A stretch of DNA of 64,000 bases, taken from Streptomyces roseoverticillatus (GTDB lineage Bacteria > Actinomycetota > Actinomycetes > Streptomycetales > Streptomycetaceae). This document shows positions 25,443-33,828 of this stretch, piece after piece (within the stretch, counting starts at the first letter, position 1; every line of letters starts with the position of its first letter). The notes under the pieces were generated by a model, which was not told the DNA's origin, made no database searches, and was given only the letters and a program-made list of their open reading frames with translations. The translations under genes and the position numbers were made by a program. The stretch covers positions 1-64,000 of the forward strand of contig NZ_JOFL01000024.1 of NCBI RefSeq assembly GCF_000719265.1, read 5' to 3'.

Positions 25443-26807
25443 ATGGCACCCCTCGTACAGCGTGGTACATGGACCGAGCCGCACGTCGACGGCGCTCTCC
25501 CCGGTCCCCGCTCCGCCCAGTTCCTCGCGCGGCAGCGAGAGTGGGAGTCCAACGCCCGTACGTACTCGCGGCATTTGCCGATCGCCCTGGCGGAAGGTTC
25601 CGGAAGCTTCCTGAAGGACGTGGACGGCAACGTCTTCATCGACTTCCTCACCGGCGCCGGCGTGCTGTCGCTCGGCCACAACCACCCCGAGCTCGTGGAG
25701 GCCGTGACCGCACAGCTGGGGCAGCTCACCCACGGCCTCGACTTCCCCACCCCGGTGAAGGACGCCTTCGTCGAGGCCCAGCTCTCGATGCTGCCGCCCT
25801 CGATGCGCGACAGGGTGAAGATGCACTTCTGCGGGCCGACGGGGGCCAACGCGGTGGAGGCCGCCATCAAGCTCTGCAAGATCGCGACCGGCCGCGGCGA
25901 CATCGTCTCCTTCCAGGGCGGGTTCCACGGCAGCAGCCACGCCACCATGACCCTCAGCGGCCTCGTGGCCCAGAAGCGCCCGGTTCCCAACGGCATGCCC
26001 GGCGTCCACTTCTTCCCGTACTCCTACTGCGCCAGGTGCCCGGTCGGCCTGTCGCCGGACACCTGCGCGACCAACTGCGTCGAATACCTGGAACGCTCGC
26101 TCGGCGACGCCAACGGCGGCATCCCGCTTCCCGCGGCGGTGTTGCTGGAAATGGTCCAGGGGGAGGGCGGCATCGTGCCCGCCCGAGCGGACTTCGTACG
26201 GCGCGTGCGCGACCTGACCCGCGAGCTGGACATCCCCCTCGTGGTCGACGAGGTGCAGACCGGCTGCGGACGCACCGGCACGTGGTTCGCCTTCGAGCAG
26301 TACGACATCGAGCCCGACGTCATCGTCGCGTCCAAGGCACTGAGCGGGATCGGCACACCGGTCGCCCTCATCATCTACGACGCCAAGCTCGACACCTGGG
26401 CGCCGGGCGCGCACATCGGCACGTTCCGCGGCAACCAACTGGCCTTCGCGGCAGGCGTGCAGACTGTGCGCATCGTCCGCCGCGACGACATCCTCGGCAA
26501 CGTCCGCCGGCGGGGTGAGCAGATCGCGGACAGGCTCGCGGCGCTCCTGGCCGACCCTTGGGTGCGCGAGGTGCGGGGCCGTGGCCTGATGTGGGGCATC
26601 GAGCTGGCCGACCCCGGCACAGGCCGGCCCGCCTCGGCGTTCGCGGCCGCGGTCCAAAGCCGTGCGCTGCACAACGGGCTCATCGTCGAACTCGGCGGAC
26701 GCGACGACTGCGTCGTGCGGATCATGCCGCCGCTGAACGTCACCGCCGACATCGTGGACACGGCCTGCTCGATCCTCGTCGACGCCGTCGAAGCCGGTCA
26801 TCCGTAG
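25443..26807 (+). CDS. Diaminobutyrate--2-oxoglutarate transaminase family protein
   Basis: A 454-residue class III (PLP) aminotransferase. [20 protein letters not shown] (about residues 62-82), [18 protein letters not shown] (about 122), [13 protein letters not shown] (about 160), [14 protein letters not shown] (about 265) and [12 protein letters not shown] with the Schiff-base Lys at residue 298 are all in place. The [11 protein letters not shown] segment and the [12 protein letters not shown] loop are typical of L-2,4-diaminobutyrate:2-oxoglutarate 4-transaminases (EctB/Dat type). The reaction would be aspartate 4-semialdehyde plus glutamate giving L-2,4-diaminobutyrate. No ectA or ectC gene is nearby, so ectoine synthesis is unlikely. 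It follows the synthetase by 61 nt with its own GGAG site, and likely supplies its monomer. Confidence 0.92.
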   Translation: MAPLVQRGTWTEPHVDGALPGPRSAQFLARQREWESNARTYSRHLPIALAEGSGSFLKDVDGNVFIDFLTGAGVLSLGHNHPELVEAVTAQLGQLTHGLDFPTPVKDAFVEAQLSMLPPSMRDRVKMHFCGPTGANAVEAAIKLCKIATGRGDIVSFQGGFHGSSHATMTLSGLVAQKRPVPNGMPGVHFFPYSYCARCPVGLSPDTCATNCVEYLERSLGDANGGIPLPAAVLLEMVQGEGGIVPARADFVRRVRDLTRELDIPLVVDEVQTGCGRTGTWFAFEQYDIEPDVIVASKALSGIGTPVALIIYDAKLDTWAPGAHIGTFRGNQLAFAAGVQTVRIVRRDDILGNVRRRGEQIADRLAALLADPWVREVRGRGLMWGIELADPGTGRPASAFAAAVQSRALHNGLIVELGGRDDCVVRIMPPLNVTADIVDTACSILVDAVEAGHP

Positions 26808-26885
26808 CCCCGGGGCGGCCGGCACCGGCCGCCCCACACCGAGTGGCCGCCCGGACCAGGGCGCCGCTGGAGGACACCTGACCTC

Positions 26886-28154
26886 ATGGCTCTCATCGTT
26901 CAGAAGTACGGCGGCTCCTCAGTGCGGACCGCAGAACACATCAAACGCGTCGCGGAACGCGTCGTCGCCACCCGCGGGCAAGGCCACGACGTCGTCGTCA
27001 TCGTCTCCGCCATGGGCGACACCACCGACCGGCTGCTCGACCTGGCCCGGCAAGTCACCGACCTCCCGTCCCCCCGCGAACTGGACATGCTGCTCACCGC
27101 GGGCGAGCGCATCGCGAACGCGCTGACGGCGATGGCGATCCACACCCTGGGCGCCGAAGCATGCTCCCTCTCGGGCCCGCAGGCCGGAGTGCTCACCACG
27201 CCGGCGTACGGCAAGGCTCAGATCGTCGACGTCGCACCGCGGCGGGTGCGGCAGGCGCTGGACCGAGGGATGATCGTCCTGGTCGCCGGATTCCAGGGCA
27301 TCAACCCGGAGACCGGGGACATCACCACGCTGGGCCGCGGCGGATCCGACACCACGGCCATCGCGCTGGCCGCCGTGCTCAAGGCCGACGTCTGCGAGAT
27401 CTGCACCGACGTCGACGGCGTCTACACCGCGGACCCCAGGATCGTGCCGGAGGCCAGGCGCCTGGAGCACATCACCTACGAGGCGATGCAGGAGATGGCC
27501 GCCGGCGGCGCGAAGGTCCTGGCACCGCGCAGCGTGGAGTACGCCAGGCGGTGCGGCGTGCCCGTACACGTACGCTCCTCCTTCCACACCGGACCGGGCA
27601 CCATGGTTTCCGGCTCGGCGGAGGACGTCCCTACGGAACACGGGGCGATCACCGGCGTCGCGCACGACGTGTCCGGCACGAAGGTCACCGTGACGGGCGT
27701 GCCGGACCGCCCCGGCACCGTCGCGCGCATCTTCCGTGCCGTGGCCGACGCCGGGTGCGAGGTCGACATGGCCTTGCAAAACGTGCCGTCGCCGGCCGAC
27801 GGGCGCACGGATGTCACCTTTCTGCTGCCCAAGGACAGCGGGCTCGCCGCGACGGCCGCGCTCCGGAAGGTCCGCGCCGAGACCGGCTTCGCGGAGGTGC
27901 ACCAGGACGACGACGTCGCCAAGGTCTCTCTCATCGGCAGCGGCATGCGCGCACACCCGGGCGTGACGGCGGCCTTCTGTGAGGCCCTGGCGGGGGCAGG
28001 CGTGAACATCGAGGTCATGTCGACCTCGGAGATACGGATCTCCGCCGTCTGCCGAACGGCGCGGCTCAGCGAGGCGATACGGGCTCTGCACGGCGCCTTC
28101 GGCCTCGACACGGGGGAGGGCGAGACGGAGGGCGAGGCGGCGACGTCCGGGTAG
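26886..28154 (+). CDS. ask: Aspartate kinase (cluster-associated)
   Basis: A 422-residue class II-type aspartokinase making 4-phospho-L-aspartate. The N-terminal kinase domain has [60 protein letters not shown] and [20 protein letters not shown]. The C-terminal part has two ACT domains ([29 protein letters not shown]). The ACT region that sets lysine/threonine feedback is divergent: [19 protein letters not shown] where housekeeping enzymes have an MVVQN-type stretch, so relaxed feedback is possible. Unlike the usual ask-asd operon, no semialdehyde dehydrogenase gene follows. It lies 78 nt behind the transaminase in the same direction, ends at a hairpin terminator, and would raise aspartate-family flux for diaminobutyrate. 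Confidence 0.93.
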   Translation: MALIVQKYGGSSVRTAEHIKRVAERVVATRGQGHDVVVIVSAMGDTTDRLLDLARQVTDLPSPRELDMLLTAGERIANALTAMAIHTLGAEACSLSGPQAGVLTTPAYGKAQIVDVAPRRVRQALDRGMIVLVAGFQGINPETGDITTLGRGGSDTTAIALAAVLKADVCEICTDVDGVYTADPRIVPEARRLEHITYEAMQEMAAGGAKVLAPRSVEYARRCGVPVHVRSSFHTGPGTMVSGSAEDVPTEHGAITGVAHDVSGTKVTVTGVPDRPGTVARIFRAVADAGCEVDMALQNVPSPADGRTDVTFLLPKDSGLAATAALRKVRAETGFAEVHQDDDVAKVSLIGSGMRAHPGVTAAFCEALAGAGVNIEVMSTSEIRISAVCRTARLSEAIRALHGAFGLDTGEGETEGEAATSG

Positions 28155-28158
28155 CCCC

Positions 28159-28190
28159 GGGCCCTTCCCGCCGGTGCGGGACAGGGGCCC
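28159..28190 (+). terminator. Hairpin terminator after the aspartokinase gene
   Basis: GGGCCCTTCCCGC, a CGGT loop, then GCGGGACAGGGGCCC forms a long interrupted stem starting five bases after the aspartokinase stop. It lacks a T-run, as is common in Streptomyces, and separates two convergent transcription directions. Confidence 0.65.
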
Positions 28191-28339
28191 CAGCAGCGGT
28201 CACCGTGCGCGGCCATCGTGGTGATCTCGAAGCGGGCCTCGGGGCGGTCCTTGGCCAGCAGCTCGACGCACCAGTCGGCCTGTCGGCGGGCCATGGTGCC
28301 GTTGCGGTTGCCCACCCGCACGATGTATGTGGTCTTCAC
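28185..28339 (-). pseudogene. hemC: Truncated hydroxymethylbilane synthase (hemC-like) N-terminus
   Basis: From a GTG at 28339 with an excellent ribosome site (GGGGAGGACTC) the minus strand reads VKTTYIVRVGNRNGTMARRQ, then ADWCVELLAKDRPEARFEI and TTMAAHGDR. This is the first strand-helix-strand of porphobilinogen deaminase (family pattern IRIGTR.S.LA..Q...V...L....P...VEIVP..T.GDR). After about 50 residues the frame enters the terminator and the antisense of the aspartokinase gene, so the rest is lost. The intact translation start beside a truncated body suggests a recent break or insertion of the neighbouring cluster. The short peptide itself would be non-functional. Confidence 0.6.
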
Positions 28340-28504
28340 GAGTCCTCCCCGGCGGCTGGGCGGGCGTCGTGGTGTCGGGCGGCGATGAGGGGAGTCGCGC
28401 AGGGGTCTCCGCCACGGCAACGCCGTCACCGTACCGACCGAAGTCCTTTACCGTGTCGGACCGCTGCTGCCGTGACCGCTGCCGGTGGGGCGGCCGCCGA
28501 GCGG
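28340..28504. promoter_or_regulatory. Region between the hemC-like stub and the methyltransferase gene
   Basis: This 165-bp gap lies downstream of the cyclodipeptide operon and upstream of the hemC-like start. It contains the ribosome binding site GGAGGA of the stub and probably its promoter. No hairpin clear enough to call a terminator is seen. Confidence 0.35.
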
Positions 28505-29281
28505 CTACGACGCGGTGGCTTCCAGGATCAGCGCCTGTGGTGCCCGGAGGTACGCGGACCAGTAGGCGTCCCCGAGAAGCTCCCGGCCCTGGGGTGACAC
28601 GGTCAGACGCGTCCAGGACGTACGAGCGAACCCCGCCGCGCGGGCGGCCCTTTCGTAGGTGTCCTTCGACCACCAGTGCGCGGTGAGGTGCAGCCGCCCG
28701 CCACTGGGAAGGGTAGCGTCCAGGGTGACGGGGGCGCCCTCCCGCTCCTCCGGCTGCGTCAGGGTGAAGCCGTAGGGGGCGTAGTAGGCGGTGCCCCGCC
28801 CGTAGTCCGGGTTGAGGGTCACGGCGACGAGACGGCCCCCGGTGGGCCGCAGCGCGCGGCGGGCCGTGGTGAGGACGCCGGTCAGCTCCTGCTGGGAGCG
28901 GGCGTAGCACAGGACGTAGACACTCAGGACGAGGTCGGCGGTGCCGTCGTCCGTGACCGGCCGGGTGGCGTCGGCGTGCACGTACCGGGCACCGACCGGG
29001 CGAGCTCGTTCGACGACCCGTGCCGTGGCGAGCATGCTTGCGGAGCAGTCGACACCGGTCACGCGGGCAGCGCCCCAGGCCGCCAGGCGGCGGGTGTAGA
29101 CGCCCGAGCCGCACCCGAGGTCGAGTGCGTCGAGCCCGGTGACGTCACCGACGGCCTTCCGGACCGAGTGGTGTTCCAGATGTTCACGGAAGGGCAACCG
29201 GGCGGACTCTTCGTAGAGGTCGCCCAAGGCGTCGAACGCATCCGTTGTCCCGGCAGCGCCCGTGGTGCTCGGCTCGCGCAT
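28505..29281 (-). CDS. Class I SAM-dependent methyltransferase (cyclodipeptide tailoring)
   Basis: A 258-residue enzyme. ALDLGCGSGVYTRRLAAWGA (about residues 50-70) is motif I, with TGVDCSASML as motif II holding the ribose-binding Asp. DGTADLVLSVYVLCYA is motif IV, followed by ALRPTGGRLVAVTL. The C-terminal part (YYAPYGFTLTQPEEREGAPV, then HWWSKDTYERAARAAGF) resembles small-molecule N/O/C-methyltransferases. The start at 29281 is selected because GGAGGTGA sits seven bases upstream; the frame is open further upstream but without such a site. The gene starts 8 nt after the P450 stop, as third gene of the CDPS-P450-MT operon, so it likely methylates the diketopiperazine or its oxidised form. 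Confidence 0.88.
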   Translation of the reverse strand: MREPSTTGAAGTTDAFDALGDLYEESARLPFREHLEHHSVRKAVGDVTGLDALDLGCGSGVYTRRLAAWGAARVTGVDCSASMLATARVVERARPVGARYVHADATRPVTDDGTADLVLSVYVLCYARSQQELTGVLTTARRALRPTGGRLVAVTLNPDYGRGTAYYAPYGFTLTQPEEREGAPVTLDATLPSGGRLHLTAHWWSKDTYERAARAAGFARTSWTRLTVSPQGRELLGDAYWSAYLRAPQALILEATAS

Positions 29282-29289
29282 GCGTGACT

Positions 29290-30510
29290 TCACCTCCATA
29301 CGACGGGCAGGGCAGCGGGCCGGAGGAACATGGAGGTGGTGTCCCAGGCGATTTCGCGGCGGGACACGGCGAGTTCCAGGCCGGGCAGCCGCTCGAACAG
29401 GGCGCGGTAGGCGACGGTCAGGGCGGTGCGTGCCTGGGCGGCACCGAGGCAGTAGTGAGGTCCCGCCCCGAAGGTGGGGTCGGCATTCTGCCGCCGCCGG
29501 ACGTTGAACCTGGCGGGATTGCGGTAGTGGGCGGGGTCCCAGGTGGCGCCGAGCATCGTCGCGCAGACGGCGTCGCCCTCCCGGATGAGGGTGCCGTGCA
29601 GTTCGACGTCCTCCAGGGCGATGCGCGGCAGTCCGAGGACGCCGTTGTGGTGGTAGCGCAGAACCTCCTCGACCGCGCCCGGCCACAGGGACGGCTCCGA
29701 GACGCAGCGCAGGAGCTGATCAGGGTGGAGCAGGAGCGTCAGGGGCCCGGTGGCCAAGGGGGAGACCAGCGATTCCCCGCCGGTGACCAGCAGGTAGGAG
29801 GCCGTCCCGTAGAGCTCCTCCTCAGTGATGACACCGGCCTCGCGTGCCGACAGAAGTGCGCCCAGGGGGTCGTCACGGGACGGATCGTCGCGGCGCAGGT
29901 CGACGGCCCGCCGGGTGAAGTCGCTGACGGCCGCGGTCGCGGCGGCCACGTCCGCACGGTCGTCGGCGAAACTCATCTGCGCGGCGAACCCCGCCGAGGC
30001 CTGCTCCCACAGCGACCGGGGAACACGCAGCAGTGCGCAGGCCAGCCTGGGTGGGAGGGGAGTGGCGAAGGCCTCCATAAGGTCGCAGGGGTTGGGGCCG
30101 CGGACCATCGCGTCGAGCACTTCGTCGACCAGGCCGCGGATCGCCGGGCGGCAGCCGGCGGCCGCGGAACGTGTGTAGTAGGGGGCGAGGATGCGGCGGA
30201 GCCGGGTGTGGTCGGGCGGGTCGAGGTTGAAGAGGGAGCCGGGCACGGCGGTGACGTCTTCACCGACCACCCGGGGAGCTCCCGCGAAGGCGAGTCTGCG
30301 CGAGAAGCGCCGGTCGGCCAGGACGGAGCGGATGTCGTCCCCGCGCGTGAGCATCCAGGCCCGTGCCCCGGACGGTAGCAGGACGGGGCAGACCGGCCGG
30401 TGGGCCCGCGCCCAGTGGATCACGGGCGGTGGCGTCCCCATGGGGCCGAGGGCGAACGGATAGCGCAGGGGCAGGGGAGGCGGTGTCGCGGGCATGTGCA
30501 GGACGGTCAC
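29290..30510 (-). CDS. Cytochrome P450 (cyclodipeptide tailoring)
   Basis: A 406-residue bacterial P450. The heme loop is FGAGPHYCLGAAQAR with the thiolate Cys in HYCLG; the K-helix ExxR is EEVLRYH; SLFNLDPPDHTRLRRILAPY is the C-helix region. The I-helix stretch reads LLVTGGESLVSP, so the usual acid-Thr pair (A/G-G-x-D/E-T) is G-G-E-S, with Ser for Thr. P450s beside cyclodipeptide synthases oxidise, couple or dimerise diketopiperazines; a missing I-helix Thr is found in some coupling enzymes. It overlaps the upstream synthase by 4 nt (ATGA). Electron donors are not encoded nearby. Confidence 0.92.
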   Translation of the reverse strand: MTVLHMPATPPPLPLRYPFALGPMGTPPPVIHWARAHRPVCPVLLPSGARAWMLTRGDDIRSVLADRRFSRRLAFAGAPRVVGEDVTAVPGSLFNLDPPDHTRLRRILAPYYTRSAAAGCRPAIRGLVDEVLDAMVRGPNPCDLMEAFATPLPPRLACALLRVPRSLWEQASAGFAAQMSFADDRADVAAATAAVSDFTRRAVDLRRDDPSRDDPLGALLSAREAGVITEEELYGTASYLLVTGGESLVSPLATGPLTLLLHPDQLLRCVSEPSLWPGAVEEVLRYHHNGVLGLPRIALEDVELHGTLIREGDAVCATMLGATWDPAHYRNPARFNVRRRQNADPTFGAGPHYCLGAAQARTALTVAYRALFERLPGLELAVSRREIAWDTTSMFLRPAALPVVWR

Positions 30511-31298
30511 CGGGCTGTGACCTCCTGATCCTGTACGTCCTCTGCCGGCAGCCCCGCGGGCGAGGCGACGACGAAGCCCTGCCCCGGTGCGGGACGAAGC
30601 GCGGCGTCGTCCCGCAGGAGCGGCTCGATGAGCGGAATGCGCCGGTGGTAGACGAGGACCGAGGAGGCGGTGCCGAAGATACCCGGCGAGTCGAGCATGA
30701 AGGGAAGCTCCGACCAGGCGTAGCGGACGGCAATGTCGAGCCGCTCCTCAGACAGTTGCGGCCGCGCAACGGACATCCGCGGCCGCTCCTCGGACAGCTC
30801 CGGTCGCTCCACGGACTGCGGCTGTGCCATGATCCGCCCCTGCACGCCGGCGACGGCGGCACGGGCGACGTCCAGGCATGCCGCGCGGATACCCGGATCG
30901 CGGTGGTACGTACGCTCGGCCGTGCGACGAAGCTGCAGGTATCGCGGCACCGCCGCAAGAGACGTTCCCGTGTGGATCCGGCCCTCGCCGCACCCGGCCC
31001 GCAGAAGTGCGCGCTGCGCCGGCCTGCGAAGCTTCTTGACCGCCCGGCGCGCCCGGCCGACCGCCACGGATGGTTCCACACCCGCCGCGATCAGGGTGTA
31101 GGCCGCCTCGTAGCTCGGGATGATCACGTCCACCGCACGGAAAGTGCCGGCGGCCCACTCGACCAGGGATTCGACACGCCGCGCCGTGAAGTAACCGTTC
31201 CACGGCGACAGACCGATCAGGGCGTGCTCGGCCGCCATGAGGTGGCGCCCGCACTGGTCGGTGTACGGGAGCGCGTGAAATGACGGAACGGTCTCCAT
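30507..31298 (-). CDS. tRNA-dependent cyclodipeptide synthase, NYH subfamily
   Basis: A 263-residue enzyme that would use two aminoacyl-tRNAs to make a diketopiperazine. The nucleophile Ser31 lies in ALIGLSPWNGYF, with Asn34 three residues on. VDVIIPSYEAAYTLIAAG is the substrate strand. RYAWSELPFMLDSPGIFGTA places Tyr193 and Glu197 (AlbC Tyr178/Glu182), and VLVYHRRIP gives Tyr217-His218 (AlbC Tyr202-His203); spacing from the Glu is exactly that of AlbC. Asn, Tyr, His at these sites define the NYH subfamily. Between about residues 160 and 188 there is an Arg/Glu/Ser-rich insertion made of a duplicated DNA unit. The start at 31298 (GGAGAG upstream) is preferred over 31325. It heads the operon; amino acid identity is not predictable by eye. 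Confidence 0.92.
   Translation of the reverse strand: METVPSFHALPYTDQCGRHLMAAEHALIGLSPWNGYFTARRVESLVEWAAGTFRAVDVIIPSYEAAYTLIAAGVEPSVAVGRARRAVKKLRRPAQRALLRAGCGEGRIHTGTSLAAVPRYLQLRRTAERTYHRDPGIRAACLDVARAAVAGVQGRIMAQPQSVERPELSEERPRMSVARPQLSEERLDIAVRYAWSELPFMLDSPGIFGTASSVLVYHRRIPLIEPLLRDDAALRPAPGQGFVVASPAGLPAEDVQDQEVTAR
30738..30818 (-). repeat. Imperfect duplication inside the cyclodipeptide synthase gene
   Basis: Two adjacent 38-40 bp copies, each beginning CCGCTCCTCRGACAG, encode ELSEERPRMSVARPQLSEER-type repeats. They lie in a surface insertion upstream of the catalytic Tyr/Glu helix. Confidence 0.7.
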
Positions 31299-31508
31299 GG
31301 CTCTCCGGGGAAGGGATGGGCACATGGTGACGCGAAGCCCACGTCACGGGGCGTATCCCACGCCGGTTGCGCCCGGTCCGCCACGCCGGTCCCTCCGGGC
31401 GCCGACGCATTCGGGTGGCTTCGCATGCATCCCGCGTACGGGGCAACGGAGCGGGAGATCCCTCAGAGAGCCGAAGTGAAGGCGAACACCAGAGGAGAAG
31501 GGAACGGC

Positions 31509-32042
31509 ATGCTGGGAGACGCACTGAACCCCGGAGAACTCGTCCGCTTCGGCGAGGGCCGCGGGGAGTACCGCCTGACGCCCCGTGCGGCCACTGCTCT
31601 GCAGGAAGCCGGCATCACACTGCAGGCGCTGTCACCCGGCGAAACGCACAGCAACGGGAACGGGGGAGTGTCGCTGCCCGTCACAGGTGGGAACATCGAT
31701 CCGGACTTCTCGCGGGGCAAGCTGCAGTGCAAGGGCGGCTTCGACTTCACCCGCGGCGACGGCCGCAGGCTGCAGATCCGTGACCACTGGGCGGACGCGG
31801 CGGCCTCGCGCTACTACGCCACCGTCGACGGCCGCGAAGTGCCCTGGCTCGCCTTCCGCCTCGGCCCGCAGGTGCTGTCGCTGACCCCGGCGCGGCTCAC
31901 GGCCAAGCTCCCGGTCACGCTGACCGAAGAGGGGGCTGCCTTGTTCACGGAGGTGCTGGGTGTCTCCCCGGTCCCCGCGGGCGAGAACCTCTTCGACACG
32001 GAGGGCCGGGTTTCGCTGACGCCGATGTCGATGGGCCTCTGA
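31509..32042 (+). CDS. Unknown beta-rich protein, divergent from the CDPS operon
   Basis: A 177-residue protein; GGAGAAGGGA precedes the ATG. There is no signal peptide. The chain alternates strands and turns: FGEGRGEYRLTPRAATAL, GVSLPVTGGNIDPDFSRGKL, CKGGFDFTRGDGRRLQIRDH, and a C-terminal part in which TPARLTAKLPVTLTEEGAAL is followed by ENLFDTEGRVSL. The repeated 'LTP.AA.AL..AG' and 'V.G..............GGF.F' patterns recall HtaA-like secreted domains, but I cannot confirm this. It is divergently transcribed from the cyclodipeptide synthase across a 210-bp gap, so a shared control region is possible. Membership in the cluster is uncertain. Confidence 0.7.
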   Translation: MLGDALNPGELVRFGEGRGEYRLTPRAATALQEAGITLQALSPGETHSNGNGGVSLPVTGGNIDPDFSRGKLQCKGGFDFTRGDGRRLQIRDHWADAAASRYYATVDGREVPWLAFRLGPQVLSLTPARLTAKLPVTLTEEGAALFTEVLGVSPVPAGENLFDTEGRVSLTPMSMGL

Positions 32043-32400
32043 GGGCCGGCGGCCACTCCTCGGCGGGGTCCGGTGCCTGCGGTGGGATCGGTCCGACGGA
32101 CGCGGCGTCGAGCACGTCGTCCCACGGTCGCGGCTTCTGTGTGGCGGTCACGACGTCCGTCAGGTCGTCGACGATCTGCTCGACGAACCACAGTGCGGAC
32201 ATGGACGTCAGGTTGTCGGCGGTCAGTACTTCCACCATCCAGGGGCAGGCGGCGAGCGTTTCGTGGATCGCGGTGGCGGCGGCGATGACCCGTTCGCGGG
32301 GGTGGGGGCCGGTTCGGGCCGGCTTCGGCCGCGATCCGGCGGGCTTGTTGAGAGCCCGCGAAGACGAGGGCCCCCTCAGCCGCCTTCCGGTTCCGCTGCC
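31945..32400 (-). pseudogene. Possible TetR-type C-terminal remnant
   Basis: On the minus strand an open frame reads HPRERVIAAATAIHETLAAC, then PWMVEVLTADNLTSMSALWF and VEQIVDDLTDVV, with good codon bias. Helices of this sort (a 'HPW.v..l' turn followed by an 'ALWFVE.iv..L' helix) are typical of TetR-family ligand-binding domains. No helix-turn-helix domain precedes it, and the end overlaps the convergent gene by about 100 bp. It is best read as a truncated regulator gene, or as an unknown small protein starting at 32238. Confidence 0.4.
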
Positions 32401-32499
32401 GTGCGTGTGTCACGGTTGGGAGGCTTGGCTCCCTGGGGGGGCTTCGTAGGTCTCCGCGGCGGTATTCCTGATCTCATCCTTCTTCAGGTAGTGGTCGGG

Positions 32500-33288
32500 T
32501 TATTCAAGATCGCGCACGGACGGTGGTAGGACCGGGTGATAGCCGGGGTTGGTGTGGGATCGGCGGATGCGGCGGGCTCGTAGTCGCATTCCGCCGGACG
32601 CCAGTGCACGGACGGGGGCTGGAGGGCGGGGAGCCCCGAAGGCATGGCGCAGCGGCTCGTCAAGAAGTGCGTCGGCCGCAGCGCGGATGAAAGGAGCCAG
32701 GAAGGAGGGGAAGCGGTTGGTGAGCAGGTCCCGGGTGGCAGCCCACAGTTCAGCTGCGTCGGCGGTGGCCGTGAATCGGGCCTGCTCGAAATGGTCCGTC
32801 CAAGTCGCGAACTCACCCCATGTAGGCGGGACGTCGCGGATTCCCATCCGGTCGGCGAGAGCGCGGTAGAAGGTATGAGAGGCCTCCTTCTCGTCCGGGG
32901 TCGTGGGCCGCCATGCGTAGGTGTCGCACCAGCGCATGGGAGCGATGTCGAAGCAGGCCAGAACGTAGAGGAACGCGTCATTGCTGATACGCCAGCGGGC
33001 GTGTACCCGGTTGAGGGCGGCCACTGTCTCAGCACCGCGGGCACCGTCCAGACCGTCGCGGAACAGCAGGTACATCATCTGTCCGGTCGCCTTGGCGCGG
33101 AGCTCTGTCCGCTTCGTCATCTTCCCGGTGGAGACCAGGACCTGGGCTATCTCGGGCACGGCGAAGGTTCGGTAGAAGCCGATGTTGAGACCCAACGCAA
33201 GATCCTCGCTGAAGTCATGGAAGGCGAGACTCCGGTAGATGGATTCAGCTTGCGACAATGCTGTGGCTGCATCAGATACGGGCTTCAT
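32500..33288 (-). CDS. MpaB/rubber-oxygenase-like (DUF2236) family protein
   Basis: A 262-residue all-alpha protein. IGFYRTFAVPEIAQVLVSTG, RTELRAKATGQMMYLLFRDG, VAALNRVHARWRISNDAFLY and FDIAPMRWCDTYAWRPTTPD follow the ER/MpaB-like (DUF2236, rubber oxygenase related) pattern. The conserved RVHARWRISND stretch supplies the His and acidic residues that surround the heme in latex-clearing protein relatives. Members are oxygenases in natural-product pathways and lipid metabolism. The position 1.2 kb beyond the cyclodipeptide operon and the shared orientation leave open a tailoring role. The ATG at 33288 is accepted; the ribosome site is weak. Confidence 0.8.
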   Translation of the reverse strand: MKPVSDAATALSQAESIYRSLAFHDFSEDLALGLNIGFYRTFAVPEIAQVLVSTGKMTKRTELRAKATGQMMYLLFRDGLDGARGAETVAALNRVHARWRISNDAFLYVLACFDIAPMRWCDTYAWRPTTPDEKEASHTFYRALADRMGIRDVPPTWGEFATWTDHFEQARFTATADAAELWAATRDLLTNRFPSFLAPFIRAAADALLDEPLRHAFGAPRPPAPVRALASGGMRLRARRIRRSHTNPGYHPVLPPSVRDLE

Positions 33289-33828
33289 GCGCAGATTCTC
33301 CCCTCCAGCGGTTTCGTTCCTCGCCGAGTCTCAGACAAGATCTGGGCCATGAACAGTCCGTGAAGGCGTCGGGCTCGGGCAACCAGGACCAGATGTCGGC
33401 ATTCGTCTCCCGGGGCGCCGTCCGCGCCGCGGGAGCGTGCTCACAATGCTGGGCCGGGGGCTGCCGGGGGCGCAGGTCCTGGCAGGCCCGCCGGCCCAGG
33501 GTGTGCAGGGTGAACCGGAGCGAGCCGACAGCCACGACCTCGCCTGCGCTGCTCACGCGTCGCCCTCGCTTTCGTTGTCCTCATCCGGGTAAGAGCCGGC
33601 GAGCGCGGCCATGGCTTCCCGCATGGCCCCGTCCCTGCCCCCACCCCCGCCCCGCCCCGTTCCGGGACCGGTGACCGGATCGCGGTGGTTCTGCGGCGGA
33701 CGGACGTGCAGATGGACAGACGTGTCACGCCTGGGATGCGAACGCTGGTGCGAGGTGGAAGGAGTCGGTAGGGTTGCGCTCTTCGGCGGGCTGGTGCCCG
33801 CGGGAGTCCCGAGAGCTGCACCTGAAAC
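33289..33828. other. Region without a secure gene
   Basis: On the minus strand a frame ending with MREAMAALAGSYPDEDNESE overlaps by 4 nt a second frame starting MSSAGEVVAVGSLRFTLHTL. This is a coupled arrangement that could be real, but neither has a recognisable domain and both dissolve into poorly biased sequence. No other gene or clear signal is seen. Confidence 0.3.

Noticed and set aside
25443..28154. An ectoine cluster
   Set aside because: The transaminase resembles EctB, but no ectA, ectC or ectD gene is present and the neighbours point to polymer formation.
33272..33556. Minus-strand frame beginning MSSAGEVVAVGSLRFTLHTL
   Set aside because: The GTGA overlap with the previous frame is suggestive, but both frames lack domains and the codon bias fades.
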